In this document: piece after piece, positions 21,641-37,560 of the stretch | Layout of the letters: every line of letters starts with the position of its first letter | How positions within the stretch are numbered: the stretch's first letter is position 1 | NCBI GenBank assembly: GCA_032718475.1 | Contig: JAUCBJ010006673.1 | Span: 1 to 55,807, forward strand | From: Nemertoderma westbladi | Taxonomy: Eukaryota > Xenacoelomorpha > Nemertodermatida > Nemertodermatidae | Length of the DNA: 55,807 bases | Reading direction: 5' to 3' | Made by a program: the position numbers and the translations under genes | The notes under the pieces: generated by a model | Database searches by the model: none | What the model saw: the letters and a program-made list of their open reading frames with translations, nothing else | What the model was told of the DNA's origin: nothing

Positions 21641-24600
21641 AGTGAACGAGGGAGCTGATATAGACCGTAAAGATATTGGTAAGTGAACGAGGGAGCTGAT
21701 ATAGACCGTAAAGATATAGGTAAGTGAACGAGGGAGCGGATATAGACAGTAAATATATATAGGTAAGTGAACGAGGGAGCTGATATAGACCGTAAAGATA
21801 TTGGTAAGTGAACGAGGGAGCTGATATAGACCGTAAAGATATTGGTAAGTGAACGAGGGAGCTGATATAGACCGTAAAGATATAGGTAAGTGAACGAGGG
21901 AGCGGATATAGACAGTAAATATATATAGGTAAGTGAACGAGGGAGCTGATATAGACCGTAAAGATATAGGTAAGTGAACGAGGGAGCTGATACAGACCGT
22001 AAAGATATAGGTAAGTGAACGAGGGAGCGGATATAGACCGTAAAGATATAGGTAAATGAACGAGGGAAGCGATATAGACCGTAAAGATATAGGTAAGTGA
22101 ACGAGGGAGCGGATACAGACCGTAAAGATATAGGTAAGTGAACGAGGGAGCGGATATAGACAGTAAAGATATAGGTAAGTGAACGAGGGAGCGGATATAG
22201 ACAGTAAATATATATAGGTAAGTGAACGAGGGAGCTGATATAGACCGTAAAGATATAGGTAAGTGAACGAGGGAGCTGATACAGACCGTAAAGATATAGG
22301 TAAGTGAACGAGGGAGCGGATACAGACCGTAAAGATATAGGTAAGTGAACGAGGGAGCGGATACAGACCGTAAAGATATAGGTAAGTGAACGAGGGAGCG
22401 GATACAGACCGTAAAGATATAGGTAAGTGAACGAGGGAGCGGATACAGACAGTAGAGATATAGGTAAGTGAACGAGGGAGCGGATACAGACCGTAAAGAT
22501 ATAGGTAAGTGAACGAGGGAGCGGATACAGACCGTAAAGATATAGGTAAGTGAACGAGGGAGCGGATATAGACAGTAAAGATATAGGTAAGTGAACGAGG
22601 GAGCGGATATAGACAGTAAAGATATAGGTAAGTGAACGAGGGAGCGGATATAGACAGTAAAGATATAGGTAAGTGAACGAGGGAGCGGATATAGACTGTA
22701 AAGATATAGGTAAGTGAACGAGGGAGCGGATATAGACAGTAAAGATATAGGTAAGTGAACGAGGGAGCTGATATAGACCGTAAAGATATAGGTAAGTGAA
22801 CGAGGGAGCGGATATAGACCGTAAAGATATAGGTTAGTGAACGATAGAGCTGATATAGACAGTAGAGATATAGGTAAGTGAACGAGGGAGCGGATATAGA
22901 CTGTAAAGATATAGGTAAGTGAACGAGGGAGCGGATACAGACTGTAAAGATATAGGTAAGTGAATGAGGGAGCGGATATAGACAGTAGAGATATAGGTAA
23001 GTGAACGAGGGAGCGGATATAGACAGTAAAGATATAGGTAAGTGAACGAGGGAGCGGATATAGACAGTAAATATATATAGGTAAGTGAACGAGGGAGCGG
23101 ATATAGACAGTAAATATATATAGGTAAGTGAACGAGGGAGCTGATATAGACCGTAAAGATATAGGTAAGTGAACGAGGGAGCGGATATAGACAGTAAATA
23201 TATAGGTAAGTGAACGAGGGAGCGGATATAGACAGTAAATATATAGGTAAGTGAACGAGGGAGCGGATACAGACTGTAAAGATATAGGTAAGTGAACGAC
23301 GGAGCGGATATAGACAGTAAAGATATAGGTAAGTGAACGAGGGAGCGGATATAGACCGTAAAGATATAGGTAAGTGAACGAGGGAGCTGATACAGACAGT
23401 AAAGATATAGGTAAGTGAACGAGGGAGCTGATATAGACAGTAAAGATATAGGTAAGTGAACGAGGGAGCGGATATAGACAGTAAATATATAGGTAAGTGA
23501 ACGAGGGAGCGGATATAGACAGTAAATATATAGGTAAGTGAACGAGGGAGCGGATACAGACCGTAAAGATATAGGTAAGTGAACGAGGGAGCTGATATAG
23601 ACCGTAAAGATATAGGTAAGTGAACGAGGGAGCGGATATAGACAGTAAAGATATAGGTAAGTGAACGAGGGAGCTGATACAGACCGTAAAGATATAGGTA
23701 AGTGAACGAGGGAGCTGATATAGACCGTAAAGATATAGGTAAGTGAACGAGGGAGCGGATATAGACAGTAAATATATAGGTAAGTGAACGAGGGAGCGGA
23801 TATAGACTGTAAAGATATAGGTAAGTGAACGAGGGAGCGGATACAGACCGTAAAGATATAGGTAAGTGAACGAGGGAGCTGATATAGACCGTAAAGATAT
23901 AGGTAAGTGAACGAGGGAGCGGATACAGACCGTAAAGTTATAGGTAAGTGAACGAGGGAGCGGATACAGACCGTAAAGTTATAGGTAAGTGAACGAGGGA
24001 GCGGATATAGACAGTAAAGATATAGGTAAGTGAACGAGGGAGCTGATACAGACCGTAAAGATATAGGTAAGTGAACGAGGGAGCTGATACAGACCGTAAA
24101 GATATAGGTAAGTGAACGAGGGAGCTGATATAGACAGTAAATATATAGGTAAGTGAACGAGGGAGCTGATACAGACCGTAAAGTTATAGGTAAGTGAACG
24201 AGGGAGCTGATACCGTAAAGATATAGGTAAGTGAACGAGGGAGCGGATATAGACCGTAAAGATATAGGTAAGTGAACGAGGGAGCTGATATAGACCGTAA
24301 AGATATAGGTAAGTGAACGAGGGAGCGGATATAGACAGTAAATATATATAGGTAAGTGAACGAGGGAGCTGATATAGACCGTAAAGATATAGGTAAGTGA
24401 ACGAGGGAGCGGATACAGACCGTAAAGTTATAGGTAAGTGAACGAGGGAGCTGATATAGACCGTAAAGATATAGGTAAGTGAACGAGGGAGCGGATATAG
24501 ACAGTAAAGATATAGGTAAGTGAACGACGGAGCGGATATAGACAGTAAAGATATAGGTAAGTGAACGAGGGAGCGGATATAGACCGTAAAGATATAGGTA

Positions 24601-27600
24601 AGTGAACGAGGGAGCTGATACAGACAGTAAAGATATAGGTAAGTGAACGAGGGAGCTGATATAGACAGTAAAGATATAGGTAAGTGAACGAGGGAGCGGA
24701 TATAGACAGTAAATATATAGGTAAGTGAACGAGGGAGCGGATATAGACAGTAAATATATAGGTAAGTGAACGAGGGAGCGGATACAGACCGTAAAGATAT
24801 AGGTAAGTGAACGAGGGAGCGGATATAGACCGTAAAGATATAGGTAAGTGAACGAGGGAGCGGATACAGATCGTAAAGATATAGGTAAGTGAACGAGGGA
24901 GCGGATACAGACCGTAAAGTTATAGGTAAGTGAACGATGGAGCTGATACAGACCGTAAAGATATAGGTAAGTGAACGAGGGAGCTGATACAGACCGTAAA
25001 GATATAGGTAAGTGAACGAGGGAGCTGATATAGACAGTAAATATATAGGTAAGTGAACGAGGGAGCTGATACAGACCGTAAAGTTATAGGTAAGTGAACG
25101 AGGGAGCTGATACCGTAAAGATATAGGTAAGTGAACGAGGGAGCGGATATAGACCGTAAAGATATAGGTAAGTGAACGAGGGAGCTGATATAGACCGTAA
25201 AGATATAGGTAAGTGAACGAGGGAGCGGATATAGACCGTAAAGATATAGGTAAGTGAACGAGGGAGCTGATATAGACCGTAAAGATATAGGTAAGTGAAC
25301 GAGGGAGCTGATATAGACCGTAAAGATATAGGTAAGTGAACGAGGGAGCTGATATAGACCGTAAAGATATAGGTAAGTGAACGAGGGAGCGGATATAGAC
25401 CGTAAAGATATAGGTAAGTGAACGAGGGAGCTGATATAGACCGTAAAGATATAGGTAAGTGAACGAGGGAGCGGATATAGACAGTAGAGATATAGGTAAG
25501 TGAACGAGGGAGCGGATATAGACAGTAAATATATATAGGTAAGTGAACGAGGGAGCTGATATAGACCGTAAAGATATAGGTAAGTGAACGAGGGAGCGGA
25601 TACAGACCGTAAAGTTATAGGTAAGTGAACGAGGGAGCTGATATAGACCGTAAATATATAGGTAAGTGAACGAGGGAGCTGATATAGACAGTAAACATAT
25701 ATAGGTAAGTGAACGAGGGAGCGGATATAGACCGTAAAGATATAGGTAAGTGAACGAGGGAGCTTATATAGACCGTAAAGATATAGGTAAGTGAACGAGG
25801 GAGCGGATACAGACCGTAAAGTTATAGGTAAGTGAACGAGGGAGCTAATATAGACAGTAAATATATATAGGTAAGTGAACGAGGGAGCGGATATAGACAG
25901 TAAATATATAGGTAAGTGAACGAGGGAGCTGATATAGACAGTAAATATATATAGGTAAGTGAACGAGGGAGCGGATATAGACCGTAAAGATATAGGTATG
26001 TGAACGAGGGAGCTGATATAGACAGTAAATATATATAGGTAAGTGAACGAGGGAGCGGATATAGACAGTAAATATATAGGTAAGTGAACGAGGGAGCTAA
26101 TATAGACAGTAAATATATATAGGTAAGTGAACGAGGGAGCGGATATAGACAGTAAATATATAGGTAAGTGAACGAGGGAGCTGATATAGACAGTAAATAT
26201 ATATAGGTAAGTGAACGAGGGAGCGGATATAGACCGTAAAGATATTGGTAAGTGAACGAGGGAGCTGATATAGACCGTAAAGATATAGGTAAGTGAACGA
26301 GGGAGCGGATACAGACCGTAAAGTTATAGGTAAGTGAACGAGGGAGCTAATATAGACAGTAAAGATATAGGTAAGTGAACGAGGGAGCTGATACAGACCG
26401 TAAAGTTATAGGTAAGTGAACGAGGGAGCTAATATAGACAGTAAAGATATAGGTAAGTGAACGAGGGAGCTGATACAGACCGTAAAGATATAGGTAAGTG
26501 AACGAGGGAGCTGATATAGACCGTAAAGATATAGGTAAGTGAACGAGGGAGCGGATATAGACAGTAAATATATATAGGTAAGTGAACGAGGGAGCAGATA
26601 TAGACCGTAAAATATAGGTAAGTGAACGAGGGAGCGGATATAGACCGTAAAGATATAGGTAAGTGAACGAGGGAGCGGATACAGACCGTAAAGTTATAGG
26701 TAAGTGAACGAGGGAGCGGATATAGACAGTAAAGATATAGGTAAGTGAACGAGGGAGCGGATATAGACAGTAGATATATAGGTAAGTGAACGAGGGAGCT
26801 GATATAGACCGGAAAGATATAGGTAAGTGAACGAGGGAGCGGATATAGACAGTAAATATATAGGTAAGTGAACGAGGGAGCTGATATAGACAGTAAATAT
26901 ATATAGGTAAGTGAACGAGGGAGCGGATATAGACCGTAAAGATATAGGTAAGTGAACGAGGGAGCTGATATAGACCGTAAAGATATAGGTAAGTGAACGA
27001 GGGAGCGGATACAGACCGTAAAGTTATAGGTAAGTGAACGAGGGAGCTAATATAGACAGTAAAGATATAGGTAAGTGAACGAGGGAGCTGATACAGACCG
27101 TAAAGTTATAGGTAAGTGAACGAGGGAGCTAATATAGACAGTAAAGATATAGGTAAGTGAACGAGGGAGCTGATACAGACCGTAAAGATATAGGTAAGTG
27201 AACGAGGGAGCTGATATAGACAGTAAATATATATAGGTAAGTGAACGAGGGAGCGGATATAGACAGTAAATATATATAGGTAAGTGAACGAGGGAGCGGA
27301 TATAGACAGTAAATATATATAGGTAAGTGAACGAGGGAGCGGATATAGACAGTAAAGATATAGGTAAGTGAACGAGGGAGCGGATATAGACAGTAAATAT
27401 ATATAGGTAAGTGAACGAGGGAGCGGATATAGACAGTAAAGATATAGGTAAGTGAACGAGGGAGCGGATATAGACAGTAAATACATAGGTAAGTGAACGA
27501 GGGAGCTGATATAGACAGTAAATATATATAGGTAAGTGAACGAGGGAGCGGATATAGACCGTAAAGATATAGGTAAGTGAACGAGGGAGCTGATATAGAC

Positions 27601-30600
27601 CGTAAAGATATAGGTAAGTGAACGAGGGAGCGGATACAGACCGTAAAGTTATAGGTAAGTGAACGAGGGAGCTAATATAGACAGTAAAGATATAGGTAAG
27701 TGAACGAGGGAGCTGATACAGACCGTAAAGTTATAGGTAAGTGAACGAGGGAGCTGATATAGACAGTAAAGATATAGGTAAGTGAACGAGGGAGCTGATA
27801 CAGACCGTAAAGATATAGGTAAGTGAACGAGGGAGCTGATATAGACAGTTAATATATATAGGTAAGTGAACGAGGGAGCGGATATAGACAGTAAATATAT
27901 ATAGGTAAGTGAACGAGGGAGCGGATATAGACAGTAAATATATATAGGTAAGTGAACGAGGGAGCGGATATAGACAGTAAAGATATAGGTAAGTGAACGA
28001 GGGAGCGGATATAGACAGTAAATATATATAGGTAAGTGAACGAGGGAGCGGATATAGACAGTAAAGATATAGGTAAGTGAACGAGGGAGCGGATATAGAC
28101 AGTAAATATATATAGGTAAGTGAACGAGGGAGCGGATATAGACAGTAAATATATATAGGTAAGTGAACGAGGGAGCGGATATAGACAGTAAAGATATAGG
28201 TAAGTGAACGAGGGAGCGGATATAGACAGTAAAGATATAGGTAAGTGAACGAGGGAGCGGATATAGACCGTAAAGATATAGGTAAGTGAACGAGGGAGCG
28301 GATATAGACCGTAAAGATATAGGTAAGTGAACGAGGGAGCGGATATAGACCGTAAAGATATAGGTAAGTGAACGAGGGAGCTGATATAGACCGTAAAGAT
28401 ATAGGTAAGTGAACGAGGGAGCGGATACAGACCGTAAAGTTATAGGTAAGTGAACGAGGGAGCTGATACAGACCGTAAAGATATAGGTAAGTGAACGAGG
28501 GAGCTGATACAGACCGTAAAGATATAGGTAAGTGAACGAGGGAGCTGATACAGACAGTAGAGATATAGGTAAGTGAACGAGGGAGCGGATATAGACCGTA
28601 AAGATATAGGTAAGTGAACGAGGGAGCGGATATAGACAGTAGAGATATAGGTAAGTGAATGAGGGAGCGGATATAGACCGTAAAGATATAGGTAAGTGAA
28701 CGAGGGAGCGGATATAGACAGTAGAGATATAGGTAAGTGAATGAGGGAGCGGATATAGACCGTAAAGATATAGGTAAGTGAACGAGGGAGCGGATACAGA
28801 CCGTAAAGTTATAGGTAAGTGAACGAGGGAGCTGATATAGACAGTAGAGATATAGGTAAGTGAATGAGGGAGCGGATATAGACAGTAGAGATATAGGTAA
28901 GTGAATGAGGGAGCGGATATAGACCGTAAAGATATAGGTAAGTGAACGAGGGAGCGGATATAGACCGTAAAGATATAGGTAAGTGAACGAGGGAGCGGAT
29001 ATAGACAGTAAATATATAGGCAAGTGAACGAGGGAGCTGATACAGACCGTAAAGATATAGGTAAGTGAACGAGGGAGCGGATATAGACAGTAAATATATA
29101 TAGGTAAGTGAACGAGGGAGCTGATATAGACCGTAAAGATATAGGTAAGTGAACGAGGGAGCGGATACAGACCGTAAAGATATAGGTAAGTGAACGAGGG
29201 AGCTGATACAGACCGTAAAGATATAGGTAAGTGAACGAGGGAGCTGATATAGACCGTAAAGATATAGGTAAGTGAACGAGGGAGCTGATATAGACCGTAA
29301 AGATATAGGTAAGTGAACGAGGGAGCGGATATAGACCGTAAAGATATAGGTAAGTGAACGAGGGAGCGGATATAGACAGTAGAGATATAGGTAAGTGAAT
29401 GAGGGAGCGGATATAGACCGTAAAGATATAGGTAAGTGAACGAGGGAGCGGATATAGACAGTAGAGATATAGGTAAGTGAATGAGGGAGCGGATATAGAC
29501 CGTAAAGATATAGGTAAGTGAACGAGGGAGCGGATACAGACCGTAAAGTTATAGGTAAGTGAACGAGGGAGCTGATATAGACCGTAAAGATATAGGTAAG
29601 TGAACGAGGGAGCTGATATAGACCGTAAAGATATAGGTAAGTGAACGAGGGAGCTGATATAGACCGTAAAGATATAGGTAAGTGAACGAGGGAGCGGATA
29701 CAGACCGTAAAGTTATAGGTAAGTGAACGAGGGAGCGGATACAGACCGTAAAGTTATAGGTAAGTGAACGAGGGAGCTGATACAGACCGTAAAGATATAG
29801 GTAAGTGAACGAGGGAGCGGATATAGACAGTAAATATATATAGGTAAGTGAACGAGGGAGCGGATACAGACCGTAAAGTTATAGGTAAGTGAACGAGGGA
29901 GCTGATATAGACCGTAAAGATATAGGTAAGTGAACGAGGGAGCTGATATAGACCGTAAAGATATAGGTAAGTGAACGAGGGAGCGGATATAGACAGTAGA
30001 GATATAGGTAAGTGAATGAGGGAGCGGATATAGACCGTAAAGATATAGGTAAGTGAACGAGGGAGCGGATACAGACCGTAAAGTTATAGGTAAGTGAACG
30101 AGGGAGCTGATATAGACCGTAAAGATATAGGTAAGTGAACGAGGGAGCTGATATAGACCGTAAAGATATAGGTAAGTGAACGAGGGAGCTGATATAGACC
30201 GTAAAGATATAGGTAAGTGAACGAGGGAGCGGATACAGACCGTAAAGTTATAGGTAAGTGAACGAGGGAGCTGATACAGACCGTAAAGATATAGGTAAGT
30301 GAACGAGGGAGCGGATATAGACAGTAAATATATATAGGTAAGTGAACGAGGGAGCGGATACAGACCGTAAAGTTATAGGTAAGTGAACGAGGGAGCTGAT
30401 ACAGACCGTAAAGATATAGGTAAGTGAACGAGGGAGCGGATATAGACTGTAAAGATATATGTAAGTGAACGAGTGAGCTGATACAGACCGTAAAGATATA
30501 GGTAAGTGAACGAGGGAGCTGATATAGACAGTAAATATATATAGGTAAGTGAACGAGGGAGCGGATACAGACCGTAAAGTTATAGGTAAGTGAACGAGGG

Positions 30601-32689
30601 AGCTGATACAGACCGTAAAGATATAGGTAAGTGAACGAGGGAGCGGATATAGACAGTAAATATATATAGGTAAGTGAACGAGGGAGCTGATATAGACCGT
30701 AAAGATATTGGTAAGTGAACGAGGGAGCTGATATAGACCGTAAAGATATAGGTAAGTGAACGAGGGAGCGGATATAGACAGTAAATATATAGGTAAGTGA
30801 ACGAGGGAGCGGATACAGACAGTAAAGATATAGGTAAGTGAACGAGGGAGCGGATATAGACTGTAAAGATATAGGTAAGTGAACGATGGAGCTGATACAG
30901 ACCGTAAAGATATAGGTAAGTGAACGAGGGAGCTGATATAGACCGTAAAGATATTGGTAAGTGAACGAGGGAGCTGATATAGACCGTAAAGATATAGGTA
31001 AGTGAACGAGGGAGCTGATATAGACCGTAAAGATATAGGTAAGTGAACGAGGGAGCGGATATAGACTGTAAAGATATATGTAAGTGAACGAGTGAGCTGA
31101 TACAGACCGTAAAGATATAGGTAAGTGAACGAGGGAGCTGATACAGACCGTAAAGATATAGGTAAGTGAACGAGGGAGCGGATATAGACTGTAAAGATAT
31201 ATGTAAGTGAACGAGTGAGCTGATACAGACCGTAAAGATATAGGTAAGTGAACGATGGAGCTGATACAGACCGTAAAGATATAGGTAAGTGAACGAGGGA
31301 GCTGATATAGACCGTAAAGATATTGGTAAGTGAACGAGGGAGCTGATATAGACCGTAAAGATATAGGTAAGTGAACGAGGGAGCTGATATAGACCGTAAA
31401 GATATAGGTAAGTGAACGAGGGAGCGGATACAGACCGTAAAGTTATAGGTAAGTGAACGAGGGAGCTGATACAGACCGTAAAGATATAGGTAAGTGAACG
31501 AGGGAGCTGATACAGACCATAAAGATATAGGTAAGTGAACGAGGGAGCGGATATAGACTGTAAAGATATATGTAAGTGAACGAGTGAGCTGATACAGACC
31601 GTAAAGATATAGGTAAGTGAACGAGGGAGCTGATATAGACAGTAAATATATATAGGTAAGTGAACGAGGGAGCGGATACAGACCGTAAAGTTATAGGTAA
31701 GTGAACGAGGGAGCTGATACAGACCGTAAAGATATAGGTAAGTGAACGAGGGAGCGGATATAGACAGTAAATATATATAGGTAAGTGAACGAGGGAGCTG
31801 ATATAGACCGTAAAGATATTGGTAAGTGAACGAGGGAGCTGATATAGACCGTAAAGATATAGGTAAGTGAACGAGGGAGCGGATACAGACCGTAAAGTTA
31901 TAGGTAAGTGAACGAGGGAGCGGATATAGACAGTAAATATATAGGTAAGTGAACGAGGGAGCGGATACAGACAGTAAAGATATAGGTAAGTGAACGAGGG
32001 AGCGGATATAGACTGTAAAGATATAGGTAAGTGAACGATGGAGCTGATACAGACCGTAAAGATATAGGTAAGTGAACGAGGGAGCTGATATAGACCGTAA
32101 AGATATTGGTAAGTGAACGAGGGAGCTGATATAGACCGTAAAGATATAGGTAAGTGAACGAGGGAGCTGATATAGACCGTAAAGATATAGGTAAGTGAAC
32201 GAGGGAGCGGATACAGACCGTAAAGTTATAGGTAAGTGAACGAGGGAGCTGATACAGACCGTAAAGATATAGGTAAGTGAACGAGGGAGCGGATATAGAC
32301 AGTAAATATATATAGGTAAGTGAACGAGGGAGCGGATATAGACAGTAAATATATATAGGTAAGTGAACGAGGGAGCGGATACAGACCGTAAAGTTATAGG
32401 TAAGTGAACGAGGGAGCTGATACAGACCGTAAAGATATAGGTAAGTGAACGAGGGAGCGGATATAGACAGTAAATATATATAGGTAAGTGAACGAGGGAG
32501 CGGATATAGACAGTAAATATATATAGGTAAGTGAACGAGGGAGCTGATATAGACCGTAAAGATATAGGTAAGTGAACGAGGGAGCGGATATAGACAGTAA
32601 ATATATATAGGTAAGTGAACGAGGGAGCGGATACAGACCGTAAAGTTATAGGTAAGTGAACGAGGGTGCTGATACAGACCGTAAAGATA

Positions 32690-35600
32690 TAGGTAAGTGA
32701 ATGAGAGAGTGGATATAGACTGTAAAGATATAGGTAAGTGAACGAGGGTGCTGATACAGACCGTAAAGATATAGGTAAGTGAACGAGGGAGCTGATACAG
32801 ACCGTAAAGATATAGGTAAGTGAACGAGGGAGCGGATATAGACTGTAAAGTTATAGGTAAGTGAACGAGGGAGCTGATATAGACCGTAAAGATATAGGTA
32901 AGTGAACGAGGGAGCGGATACAGACCGTAATTGATATAGGTAAGTGAACGAGGGAGCTGATACAGACCGTAAAGATATAAAAAAGGTAAGTGAACGAGGG
33001 AGCGGATACAGACTGTAAAGATATAGGTAAGTGAACGAGGGAGCTGATACAGACCGTAAAGATATAGGTAAGTGAACGAGGGAGCGGATATAGACAGTAG
33101 AGATATAGGTAAGTGAACGAGGGAGCTGATACAGACCGTAAAGATATAGGTAAGTGAACGAGGGAGCGGATATAGACTGTAAAGATATAGGTAAGTGAAC
33201 GATGGAGCTGATACAGACCGTAAAGATATAGGTAAGTGAACGAGGGAGCTGATATAGACCGTAAAGATATTGGTAAGTGAACGAGGGAGCTGATATAGAC
33301 CGTAAAGATATAGGTAAGTGAACGAGGGAGCTGATATAGACCGTAAAGATATAGGTAAGTGAACGAGGGAGCGGATACAGACCGTAAAGTTATAGGTAAG
33401 TGAACGAGGGAGCTGATACAGACCGTAAAGATATAGGTAAGTGAACGAGGGAGCGGATATAGACAGTAAATATATATAGGTAAGTGAACGAGGGAGCGGA
33501 TATAGACAGTAAATATATATAGGTAAGTGAACGAGGGAGCGGATACAGACCGTAAAGTTATAGGTAAGTGAACGAGGGAGCTGATACAGACCGTAAAGAT
33601 ATAGGTAAGTGAACGAGGGAGCGGATATAGACAGTAAATATATATAGGTAAGTGAACGAGGGAGCGGATATAGACAGTAAATATATATAGGTAAGTGAAC
33701 GAGGGAGCTGATATAGACCGTAAAGATATAGGTAAGTGAACGAGGGAGCGGATATAGACAGTAAATATATATAGGTAAGTGAACGAGGGAGCGGATACAG
33801 ACCGTAAAGTTATAGGTAAGTGAACGAGGGTGCTGATACAGACCGTAAAGATATAGGTAAGTGAATGAGAGAGTGGATATAGACTGTAAAGATATAGGTA
33901 AGTGAACGAGGGTGCTGATACAGACCGTAAAGATATAGGTAAGTGAACGAGGGAGCTGATACAGACCGTAAAGATATAGGTAAGTGAACGAGGGAGCGGA
34001 TATAGACTGTAAAGTTATAGGTAAGTGAACGAGGGAGCTGATATAGACCGTAAAGATATAGGTAAGTGAACGAGGGAGCGGATACAGACCGTAATTGATA
34101 TAGGTAAGTGAACGAGGGAGCTGATACAGACCGTAAAGATATAAAAAAGGTAAGTGAACGAGGGAGCGGATACAGACTGTAAAGATATAGGTAAGTGAAC
34201 GAGGGAGCTGATACAGACCGTAAAGATATAGGTAAGTGAACGAGGGAGCGGATATAGACAGTAGAGATATAGGTAAGTGAACGAGGGAGCTGATACAGAC
34301 CGTAAAGATATAGGTAAGTGAACGAGGGAGCTGATATAGACCGTAAAGATATAGGTAAGTGAACGAGGGAGCTGATATAGACAGTAAAGATATAGGTAAG
34401 TGAACGAGGGAGCGGATATAGACTGTAAAGATATAGGTAAGTGAACGAGGGAGCTAATACAGACCATAAAGATATAGGTAAGTGAACGAGGGAGCGGATA
34501 CAGACCGTAAAGTTATAGGTAAGTGAACGAGGGAGCGGATATAGACAGTAGAGATATAGGTAAGTGAATGAGGGAGCTGATACAGACCGTAAAGATATAG
34601 GTAAGTGAACGAGGTAGCTGATACAGACCGTAAAGATATAGGTAAGTGAACGAGGGAGCTGATATAGACAGTAGAGATATAGGTAAGTGAATGAGGGAGC
34701 GGATATAGACCGTAAAGATATATAGGTAAGTGAACGAGGGAGCTGATACAGACCGTAAAGATATAGGTAAGTGAACGAGGGAGCTGATACAGACCGTAAA
34801 GATATAGGTAAGTGAACGAGGGAGCTGATACAGACCGTAAAGATATAGGTAAGTGAACGAGGGAGCTGATATAGACCGTAAAGATATATAGGTAAGTGAA
34901 CGAGGGAGCTGATACAGACCGTAGAGATATAGGTAAGTGAACGAGGGAGCGGATATAGACAGTAGAGATATAGGTAAGTGAACGAGGGAGCTGATACAGA
35001 CCGTAAAGATATAGGTAAGTGAACGAGGGAGCTGATATAGACCGTAAAGATATATAGGTAAGTGAACGAGGGAGCTGATACAGACCGTAAAGTTATAGGT
35101 AAGTGAACGAGGGAGCGGATACAGACCGTAAAGATATAGGTAAGTGAACGAGGGAGCTGATATAGACCGTAAAGATATATAGGTAAGTGAACGAGGGAGC
35201 TGATACAGACCGTAGAGATATAGGTAAGTGAACGAGGGAGCGGATATAGACAGTAGAGATATAGGTAAGTGAACGAGGGAGCGGATATAGACCGTAGAGA
35301 TATAGGTAAGTGAACGAGGGAGCGGATATAGACAGTAAATATATATAGGTAAGTGAATGAGGGAGCTGATACAGACCGTAAAGATATAGGTAAGTGAACG
35401 AGGGAGCTGATACAGACCGTAAAGATATAGGTAAGTGAACGAGGGAGCGGATATAGACAGTAAATATATAGGTAAGTGAACGAGGGAGCGGATACAGACA
35501 GTAAAGATATAGGTAAGTGAACGAGGGAGCGGATATAGACTGTAAAGATATAGGTAAGTGAACGATGGAGCTGATACAGACCGTAAAGATATAGGTAAGT

Positions 35601-37560
35601 GAACGAGGGAGCTGATATAGACCGTAAAGATATTGGTAAGTGAACGAGGGAGCTGATATAGACCGTAAAGATATAGGTAAGTGAACGAGGGAGCTGATTA
35701 GACCGTAAAGATATAGGTAAGTGAACGAGGGAGCGGATACAGACCGTAAAGTTATAGGTAAGTGAACGAGGGAGCTGATACAGACCGTAAAGATATAGGT
35801 AAGTGAACGAGGGAGCGGATATAGACAGTAAATATATATAGGTAAGTGAACGAGGGAGCGGATATAGACAGTAAATATATATAGGTAAGTGAACGAGGGA
35901 GCGGATACAGACCGTAAAGTTATAGGTAAGTGAACGAGGGAGCTGATACAGACCGTAAAGATATAGGTAAGTGAACGAGGGAGCGGATATAGACAGTAAA
36001 TATATATAGGTAAGTGAACGAGGGAGCGGATATAGACAGTAAATATATATAGGTAAGTGAACGAGGGAGCTGATATAGACCGTAAAGATATAGGTAAGTG
36101 AACGAGGGAGCGGATATAGACAGTAAATATATATAGGTAAGTGAACGAGGGAGCGGATACAGACCGTAAAGTTATAGGTAAGTGAACGAGGGAGCGGATA
36201 CAGACCGTAAAGTTATAGGTAAGTGAACGAGGGTGCTGATACAGACCGTAAAGATATAGGTAAGTGAACGAGGGAGCTGATACAGACCGTAAAGATATAG
36301 GTAAGTGAACGAGGGAGCGGATATAGACAGTAAAGATATAGGTAAGTGAACGAGGGAGCGGATATAGACTGTAAAGATATAGGTAAGTGAACGAGGGAGC
36401 TAATACAGACCATAAAGATATAGGTAAGTGAACGAGGGAGCGGATACAGACCGTAAAGTTATAGGTAAGTGAACGAGGGAGCTGATATAGACCGTAAAGA
36501 TATAGGTAAGTGAACGAGGGAGCGGATACAGACCGTAATTGATATAGGTAAGTGAACGAGGGAGCTGATACAGACCGTAAAGATATAAAAAAGGTAAGTG
36601 AACGAGGGAGCGGATACAGACTGTAAAGATATAGGTAAGTGAACGAGGGAGCGGATACAGACCGTAAAGATATAGGTAAGTGAACGAGGGAGCGGATACA
36701 GACCGTAATTGATATAGGTAAGTGAACGAGGGAGCTGATACAGACCGTAAAGATATAAAAAAGGTAAGTGAACGAGGGAGCGGATACAGACTGTAAAGAT
36801 ATAGGTAAGTGAACGAGGGAGCTGATACAGACCGTAAAGATATAGGTAAGTGAACGAGGGAGCGGATATAGACAGTAGAGATATAGGTAAGTGAACGAGG
36901 GAGCTGATACAGACCGTAATTGATATAGGTAAGTGAACGAGGGAGCTGATACAGACCGTAAAGATATAGGTAAGTGAACGAGGGAGCGGATACAGACCGT
37001 AATTGATATAGGTAAGTGAACGAGGGAGCTGATACAGACCGTAAAGATATAAAAAAGGTAAGTGAACGAGGGAGCGGATACAGACTGTAAAGATATAGGT
37101 AAGTGAACGAGGGAGCGGATACAGACCGTAAAGATATAGGTAAGTGAACGAGGGAGCGGATACAGACCGTAATTGATATAGGTAAGTGAACGAGGGAGCT
37201 GATACAGACCGTAAAGATATAAAAAAGGTAAGTGAACGAGGGAGCGGATACAGACTGTAAAGATATAGGTAAGTGAACGAGGGAGCTGATACAGACCGTA
37301 AAGATATAGGTAAGTGAACGAGGGAGCGGATATAGACAGTAGAGATATAGGTAAGTGAACGAGGGAGCTGATACAGACCGTAAAGATATAGGTAAGTGAA
37401 CGAGGGAGCTGATATAGACCGTAAAGATATAGGTAAGTGAACGAGGGAGCTGATATAGACAGTAAAGATATAGGTAAGTGAACGAGGGAGCGGATATAGA
37501 CTGTAAAGATATAGGTAAGTGAACGAGGGAGCTAATACAGACCATAAAGATATAGGTAAG
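32690..37560 (+). repeat. Array zone with 1164-bp and 170-bp higher-order repeats and duplicated blocks
   Basis: The rare words GAATGAGAGAGTGG (32701, 33865) and GTAATTGATATAGG (32931, 34095) both recur at exactly 1164 bp. GTAATTGATATAGG then recurs at 36539 and 36709, and at 37003 and 37173 (each pair 170 bp apart), each followed by a GATATAAAAAAGG unit. A block around 34015-34900 is repeated around 37093-37980 (offset 3078 bp), including the rare GAGCTAATACAGACCATAAAG unit at about 34450 and 37530. These are recent multi-unit duplications. Confidence 0.75.
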
